Positions 59,901 to 64,000 of a stretch of 64,000 nt of DNA are shown here, one piece after another (positions within the stretch are counted from its first letter, which is position 1; the number at the start of each line of letters is the position of its first letter). The DNA is from Rhodanobacter sp. LX-99 (GTDB taxonomy: Bacteria; Pseudomonadota; Gammaproteobacteria; Xanthomonadales; Rhodanobacteraceae). Location of the stretch: positions 124,001-188,000 of the forward strand of contig NZ_JAHFVL010000002.1 of assembly GCF_018599185.1 (NCBI RefSeq). The letters are read 5' to 3'. Under the pieces are notes generated by a model that ran no database searches, had not been told where the DNA came from, and saw nothing but the letters and a program-made list of their open reading frames with translations. The translations under genes were made by a program, and so were the position numbers.

Positions 59901-59999
59901 GACGGAGCCTGGCTTGCGGGTGGTGGGCCATTCTATGCCACGGACATCACGGTCGATGGCGTATGCTGCCGGATTGATCCATCAAGACGGAGTCCGTCC

Positions 60000-60485
60000 A
60001 TGTCCAGCGTCTATGATTTCACCGTTCGCGATATCGATGGCAACCAGCGCTCGCTCGCCGAATGGCGCGGCAAGACCCTGCTGATCGTCAACGTCGCTTC
60101 CAAATGCGGCTTCACCCCGCAGTATCAGGGGCTGGAGACGCTGTGGCAGGACCAGCGCGACCTGGGTCTGGTGGTGCTCGGTTTTCCGTGCGACCAGTTC
60201 GGCCACCAGGAGCCCGGCGACGAGGCCGAGATCAAGACCTTCTGCAGCACCCAGTACGACGTGACCTTCCCGATGTTCGCCAAGATCGAGGTCAACGGCG
60301 AGCACGCCGATCCGCTGTACAAATGGCTGAAGAGCGAAGGCAAGGGCATCCTCGGCAGCGAGTCGATCAAGTGGAATTTCACCAAGTTCCTGGTCGATGC
60401 GGACGGCCAGGTGGTGAAGCGCTATGCCTCCACCGACACGCCGGAGAAGATCGGCAAGGACACGCAGGCCCGGCTCGCCGGCTGA
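60000..60485 (+). CDS. Glutathione peroxidase family protein (thiol peroxidase)
   Basis: A 161-residue thioredoxin-fold peroxidase. Peroxidatic Cys36 lies in NVASKCGFTPQY, with FPCDQFGHQEPG (second Cys and Gln of the tetrad) and WNFTKFLVD (Trp/Asn). Selenocysteine is replaced by Cys, so it is probably a thioredoxin-dependent enzyme of the BtuE type that reduces organic and hydrogen peroxide. The ATG at 60000 has CGGAG upstream. It is divergent from metN with about 100 bp between starts. Confidence 0.93.
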   Translation: MSSVYDFTVRDIDGNQRSLAEWRGKTLLIVNVASKCGFTPQYQGLETLWQDQRDLGLVVLGFPCDQFGHQEPGDEAEIKTFCSTQYDVTFPMFAKIEVNGEHADPLYKWLKSEGKGILGSESIKWNFTKFLVDADGQVVKRYASTDTPEKIGKDTQARLAG

Positions 60486-60641
60486 TCCGGCCCCGTCCAA
60501 TGCTTACGGTAGTTCGCCGGCGGCACCGCCGGAGCATGCATGGCGGTGCGCGGTCTGCGGGCCGGTTTGCGCGATTCTGGTATTCTGCGCGATTCGTGTC
60601 GGCACCTGGCCGGCGGACTTGAACCTATTCGCGAGAACCTC

Positions 60642-61124
60642 ATGCAGATTGCCCAGAACTCCGTTGCCGCCTTCCACTACACGCTGACCGACGACGAAGG
60701 CCAGGTCATCGACAGCTCCGAGGGTCGCGAGCCGTTGACCTACCTGCATGGCAGCGGCCATATCGTGCCGGGCCTGGAAAAGCAGATGGAAGGCCGCGCG
60801 GTCGGCGACAAGTTCACCGCCGACGTGGCACCCGAAGAGGGCTATGGCGTGCGCCATGAAGAGCTGATGCAGGAAGTGCCGCGCGCGGCGTTCCAGGGCG
60901 TCGAGGACATCCAGCCCGGCATGCAGTTCCAGGGCAACGGCCCGGAAGGCCAGATCAACGTCACCGTGACCAAGGTCGAGAACGACGTGGTCTTCATCGA
61001 CGCCAACCACCCGCTGGCCGGTAAGACCCTGCACTTCGCCATCGAGGTGACCGACGTGCGCGGCGCCACCGCGGAAGAGCTGGAGCACGGCCACGTGCAC
61101 GGCGCCGGCGGGCATCACCACTGA
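60642..61124 (+). CDS. slyD: FKBP-type peptidyl-prolyl isomerase SlyD
   Basis: A 160-residue prolyl isomerase/chaperone: FHYTLTDDEGQVIDSSEGREPLTYLHGSGHIVPGLEKQMEGRAVGDKF is the FKBP core with the inserted-in-flap domain VEDIQPGMQFQGNG, then NHPLAGKTLHFAIEVTDVR. The C-terminal tail has seven His in a short stretch (HGHVHGAGGHHH), shorter than in E. coli but still a nickel-binding candidate. A terminator follows at 61164-61199. Confidence 0.93.
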   Translation: MQIAQNSVAAFHYTLTDDEGQVIDSSEGREPLTYLHGSGHIVPGLEKQMEGRAVGDKFTADVAPEEGYGVRHEELMQEVPRAAFQGVEDIQPGMQFQGNGPEGQINVTVTKVENDVVFIDANHPLAGKTLHFAIEVTDVRGATAEELEHGHVHGAGGHHH

Positions 61125-61163
61125 TCGATCGCCGGCGCGGCCAGGCCGCGATCCGTCGATACG

Positions 61164-61199
61164 CGAAGGCCCGGTATTTGCACCGGGCCTTCGTCGTTT
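61164..61199. terminator. Bidirectional terminator between slyD and pldA
   Basis: CGAAGGCCCGGT and ACCGGGCCTTCG pair over 12 bp around ATTTGC, followed by TCGTCGTTT on the plus strand. It lies between two convergent genes. Confidence 0.8.
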
Positions 61200-61209
61200 G
61201 CGACCCGGC

Positions 61210-62307
61210 TTAATACCAGTCGAGCAGCGACACGCCCAGGCCCAGGTAGGTGGCGTTGTGGTTGTAGTCGATCAGGCTTTCGCCGTAGCCCTTGAACACT
61301 TCCATGTAGCCGCGCAGGTTGCCGGCCATCGGGAAGCTCCAGCTGAAGCGCGCCGAGCCGTGGCTGCGGCTGCCGCCGCGCAGGGAGTGGCGCAGCAGCA
61401 TGCCGAATTCCTGGCCGCGCCACTCGTGCACGACCTGCATTTCGGCGCGGCCCATGTAGTTGCCGATGTCGGGGTTGTTGTCGTCGCTGCGTGCTTCCGG
61501 GACACGCCACCACGGGCGCAGCATCAAGGTCCAGCCGTCGCGCTCGAAGCCGACGTTGGCGATCACCCGGTTCCAGCTGCGCGACAGTGGATCGCTGCGG
61601 CCGTTGGACTGGTGGTTGAGGCCGATGCCGAGCATCCGCCCATCCCAGCCCAATACCTGATAGTGGGTGTTGAACACCAGCATCGCCTCGGGCTCGTAAT
61701 CGGTTTCACGGAACGGGCGCGACAGCTGCGAGTTGTAGACCTGCCAGCGCGAGGACTGGGTGTAGCTCACCCACAGGTCGCCGGCGTCGCCGAATACGCC
61801 CTGCCACACCTTGGCCTTCAGGCTGAGCTGGAATTTCGCCTCGACGTTGTCCAACTGCTCGCCCCGGTCCGTCACCGTATTGTTCGGGTTCGGGCTGTGC
61901 GGCTGGTTGTTCTGGTTGCTGGTGAGGAAGGCCGGCAGCACGTACACCGGCTTGTAGCCGCGGATGTTGTAGGTGCCGAGCTTGCTTTCCGGCGACAGTT
62001 CCCAGCGGCTGTCGAGCAGCGACAGCGGCGTGGCCACTTCGCTGTTGGGTTCCACGCCGGCACTGGACGTCTTCTGGCGGTCGCGGCTGAAGATGCTCGG
62101 CGTGGTGGTCGTCTCGTCCACCCGCTTCTGCGCGATCGGCAGGTTGACCCGGCCGGTCGCATGGTCGTAGCAGGCCAGCCGTTGGGCGTCGCTCTCGATG
62201 GCGGTGCAGGCGCGGATGTCGGTGGGGTCCGGGTTCTGCGCGTGCGCGGCGGTGGCCAGGGTGCCGGCGGACAAGGCCAGGAGGACGGCCGCAGTCGATC
62301 GCTTCAT
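61210..62307 (-). CDS. pldA: Outer-membrane phospholipase A (PldA)
   Basis: A 365-residue outer-membrane beta-barrel enzyme with a signal peptide (VLLALSAGTLATAAHA). The active-site segment is IGLNHQSNGRSDPLSRSWNR, giving His and Ser of the OMPLA HxSNG motif and the downstream Asn. Calcium-site residues lie near DNNPDIGNYMGRAE. The first 110 residues after the signal form a Cys-containing extension typical of Xanthomonad PldA. It hydrolyses phospholipids that reach the outer leaflet. The final residue pattern SLLDWY fits an OMP C-terminus. Confidence 0.9.
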   Translation of the reverse strand: MKRSTAAVLLALSAGTLATAAHAQNPDPTDIRACTAIESDAQRLACYDHATGRVNLPIAQKRVDETTTTPSIFSRDRQKTSSAGVEPNSEVATPLSLLDSRWELSPESKLGTYNIRGYKPVYVLPAFLTSNQNNQPHSPNPNNTVTDRGEQLDNVEAKFQLSLKAKVWQGVFGDAGDLWVSYTQSSRWQVYNSQLSRPFRETDYEPEAMLVFNTHYQVLGWDGRMLGIGLNHQSNGRSDPLSRSWNRVIANVGFERDGWTLMLRPWWRVPEARSDDNNPDIGNYMGRAEMQVVHEWRGQEFGMLLRHSLRGGSRSHGSARFSWSFPMAGNLRGYMEVFKGYGESLIDYNHNATYLGLGVSLLDWY

Positions 62308-62378
62308 GGGGAAAAGTTTCTGGCAGGGCGGCGGGCCAGTCTAGCGGAGCGGTCATGGGCGACGCTGACTGGCGCGTG

Positions 62379-62410
62379 AAAACGCCGGCCGCATGTGCGG
62401 CCGGCGTTTT
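62379..62410. terminator. Strong hairpin terminator upstream of pldA
   Basis: AAAACGCCGGCCGC and GCGGCCGGCGTTTT are perfectly complementary over 14 bp with loop ATGT. It follows the EF-hand gene on the minus strand (13 bp past its stop) and should end that transcript before pldA. Confidence 0.85.
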
Positions 62411-62423
62411 GCTGCGCGCGGAC

Positions 62424-62909
62424 CTATTTGCCTGCGGTCCAGCGCGCGTACTCGCTCTTGCTGATCCGGCCGTCGCGGTTGTGATCGGCATAGATGAAGT
62501 CGTTGGCGAGCAGTGGATAGGCCGAAGCTTGGTCCTCGGTGATGTATTTTCCGCCGCCGGACAACTGCTCGAAAGCGGGCGCCGGACCGGCCGGCGGAGG
62601 CGGCGGCATGCTCGAGCGCACGCTGAGTTCGCCTGCCGGCGTGTTCATCTCGACCTGGCCGGTCGGCGGTGCGGCCGCCGTGCTGGCTGACGGCGGAACT
62701 GGCGGCGTCGTCGCCGGCATGTCCGATTGCGCCGGTGCCGGTGATGCCGGAGGTGTTTGCGGGACTGGTTGTGGTTGCGGCTGCGGTGCCGTGTCCGTGG
62801 GGGGAGCAGGAGTCTGCGGCGGCATGTCCTGCTGCGCGATCAGGCTGCCGGCGAACAGCAAGGTGCCGGCGGCTAGGACGGTCAATAGCGGCTTGCGGGA
62901 TTTCATCAT
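62424..62909 (-). CDS. Exported Pro-rich protein with a single EF-hand
   Basis: A 161-residue protein with a signal peptide (LLTVLAAGTLLFAGSLIA). Residues 27-110 are a Pro/Ala/Thr-rich low-complexity linker (PPQTPAPPTDTAPQPQPQP); the C-terminal part holds one canonical calcium loop DHNRDGRISKSE (about 145-156) preceded by an EDQA helix. Single EF-hands usually pair, so it may dimerise. The function is unknown; Ca2+ binding outside the cytoplasm is expected. The ATG at 62909 has GGAG five bases upstream. Confidence 0.78.
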   Translation of the reverse strand: MMKSRKPLLTVLAAGTLLFAGSLIAQQDMPPQTPAPPTDTAPQPQPQPVPQTPPASPAPAQSDMPATTPPVPPSASTAAAPPTGQVEMNTPAGELSVRSSMPPPPPAGPAPAFEQLSGGGKYITEDQASAYPLLANDFIYADHNRDGRISKSEYARWTAGK

Positions 62910-63091
62910 GGGTACTCCATGCCAGAATGATCGGTGAGGTTGTGCGGATGTCTGCACGCCATCGGGCGGGCCCCCGTCCGACCCAACTCGGCTTTCACGC
63001 TAGCAGGGACTTTGTAAATGCCGGCTCAAGATCCAGGTCATGGCGTTGTGAAGATGCACCGCCATTGGGCGCCGCTTCAGGTGATGGCCGC

Positions 63092-64000
63092 GTGTTGAGC
63101 CTGGCGCAGGCGCGGGCATTGCAACTGTCCGCGCAAGGCCTGCTGCAACCGCCGCGGCGACGGCCGCGGCGCGGCGACGTAGTGGCCGCGGTCGAGCGCA
63201 TGCGCCTGCTGCAGATCGACACCATCCACGTGGTGGCGCGCAGCCCCTACCTGGTGCTGCATTCGCGCCTGGGCGACTACCCGATGAGCTGGCTGGACGA
63301 GGCGCTGGCGCAGGGCCGGCTGGCCGAATGCTGGGCGCACGAGGCGTGCTTCGTCAGCGCCACCGATGTCGCCTGGCATCGCGGCGGACACGGTCATCGC
63401 ACGCATCACTGGGCGCATCGGAATGCGGCGCGGATGCATCGCGAACAGCGTACCGAGATGGATGCGCTGCTGGAGGCGGTTCGTGCATCCGGCCCGGTGC
63501 GGGCGGCGGATTTCGCGCGCAGGGACGGCGCCGGCAAGCCGGGTTGGTGGGAGTGGAAACCGGAGAAACGCTGGCTGGAGGCGTGGTTTGCGCTGGGCGA
63601 ACTGATGGTGGCGCGGCGCGACAACTTCCAGCGGGTGTATGACCTGGCCGAGAACGTGCTGGCCCGGCTCGACCCGCCGTTCGATCCCGCCGCCGCGCCT
63701 TCGGCGGCGCAGCTGCGCCAGCGTTTCATCGTCGACAGCGTGCGCGCGCTGGGGGTGACCCAGGCCGGCTGGATCGCCGACTATTTCCGCCTGAAGCCGA
63801 AAGTGAGCGATCGCGAACTGGCCCCGCTGCTGGCCAGCGGCGAACTGCTGGCGGTGCCGGTACAGGGCTGGAGCACGCCCGGCTATGTGCACCGCGACCA
63901 CGCCGAAGCGCTGGACAAGGCGCTGGCCGGCCGCCTGCGCGCCACCCGTACCGCGCTGCTGTCGCCGTTCGATCCGCTGGTATGGGATCGCGCGCGGGCG
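63092..64000 (+). CDS. YcaQ/AlkX-type DNA glycosylase (partial)
   Basis: A winged-helix (HTH_42) protein cut by the right edge after about 303 residues. LSLAQARALQLSAQGLL, VVAAVERMRLLQIDTIHVVARSPYLVLHSRLGDY, CWAHEACFVSATDVAWHR and LLSPFDPLVWDRAR are the family landmarks. The LQID segment (Q41-I-D43) corresponds to the QxD catalytic motif of the AlkX/YcaQ branch, which unhooks interstrand crosslinks and excises N7-alkylpurines. The start is GTG at 63092 or TTG at 63095 with AGGTGATGG upstream; ATG at 63084 is out of frame. Confidence 0.85.
   Translation, partial: MLSLAQARALQLSAQGLLQPPRRRPRRGDVVAAVERMRLLQIDTIHVVARSPYLVLHSRLGDYPMSWLDEALAQGRLAECWAHEACFVSATDVAWHRGGHGHRTHHWAHRNAARMHREQRTEMDALLEAVRASGPVRAADFARRDGAGKPGWWEWKPEKRWLEAWFALGELMVARRDNFQRVYDLAENVLARLDPPFDPAAAPSAAQLRQRFIVDSVRALGVTQAGWIADYFRLKPKVSDRELAPLLASGELLAVPVQGWSTPGYVHRDHAEALDKALAGRLRATRTALLSPFDPLVWDRARA

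Noticed and set aside
59901..59999. SAM or SAH riboswitch, or MetJ boxes, in front of metN.
   Set aside because: The 100-bp region shows neither the conserved riboswitch core nor repeated AGACGTCT-like boxes.

Overview
The window reads as chromosomal DNA of a high-GC gammaproteobacterium, most likely of the Xanthomonadales and within Rhodanobacteraceae (Rhodanobacter/Dyella/Frateuria-like). This assignment is inferred from the strong G/C bias at third codon positions, Xanthomonad-type families (a DUF6491 protein, a 'pathogenicity-like' DUF2007 relative), a minCDE operon, rlmKL, purT, bpt and metNIQ. No phage, insertion sequence, tRNA, rRNA or CRISPR array was seen. Genes are dense, on both strands, in short operons with 4-bp ATGA overlaps, so this is mostly core and near-core genome.

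Layout. 1-9 kb: a membrane-bound CadC-like regulator (cut by the left edge); a fluoride-riboswitch operon (crcB, a DUF190 gene, cfa); a Bcr/CflA exporter; a DUF2235 hydrolase; a PEP-mutase-like lyase; a 3-methyladenine glycosylase; a ChaB-like protein. 9-15 kb: a GNAT-minC-minD-minE operon, a DesK/NarL-type two-component pair, and a membrane-anchored SRPBCC plus GyrI-like protein. 15-21 kb: a GldA/permease/GldG ABC system, then copper delivery for cytochrome oxidase (CtaG, PCuAC, SCO). 21-31 kb: a CPBP-protease/ribbon-helix-helix/SPFH operon behind a 25-bp palindrome, purT, a membrane-anchored glutamate-synthase-like enzyme, bpt, tesB, and a small zinc-protein/hydrolase/dehydrogenase operon. 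31-36 kb: five consecutive hairpins, an AraC regulator, an AmpD-like amidase and rlmKL. 36-44 kb: a two-gene ergothioneine module (egtB-egtD), an S10 peptidase, a LysR/LysE/flavin-reductase unit, and thioredoxin 2. 44-48 kb: DipZ and an exported MsrB diverge from an ECF sigma factor and its NrsF-type anti-sigma factor. 48-64 kb: flavoprotein and dehydrogenase genes, PhzF, rhomboid, a histone-H1-like protein, a cytochrome c, pncB preceded by a probable small RNA, metNIQ, gpx, slyD, pldA and a YcaQ/AlkX-type glycosylase (cut by the right edge).

The best-connected system is the 44.2-48 kb locus. Both divergent transcripts start behind the same promoter pattern, GTAAC(C/G), 16 bases, CGAA. This implies that the sigma factor controls itself, its cysteine-containing membrane anti-sigma factor, and an envelope thiol/methionine-sulfoxide repair pair. 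Other points for follow-up are a candidate trans-acting RNA at about 55.8-55.9 kb with two identical CCUCCCC loops, the palindrome-controlled SPFH operon, and the hairpin cluster at 31.4-31.5 kb.
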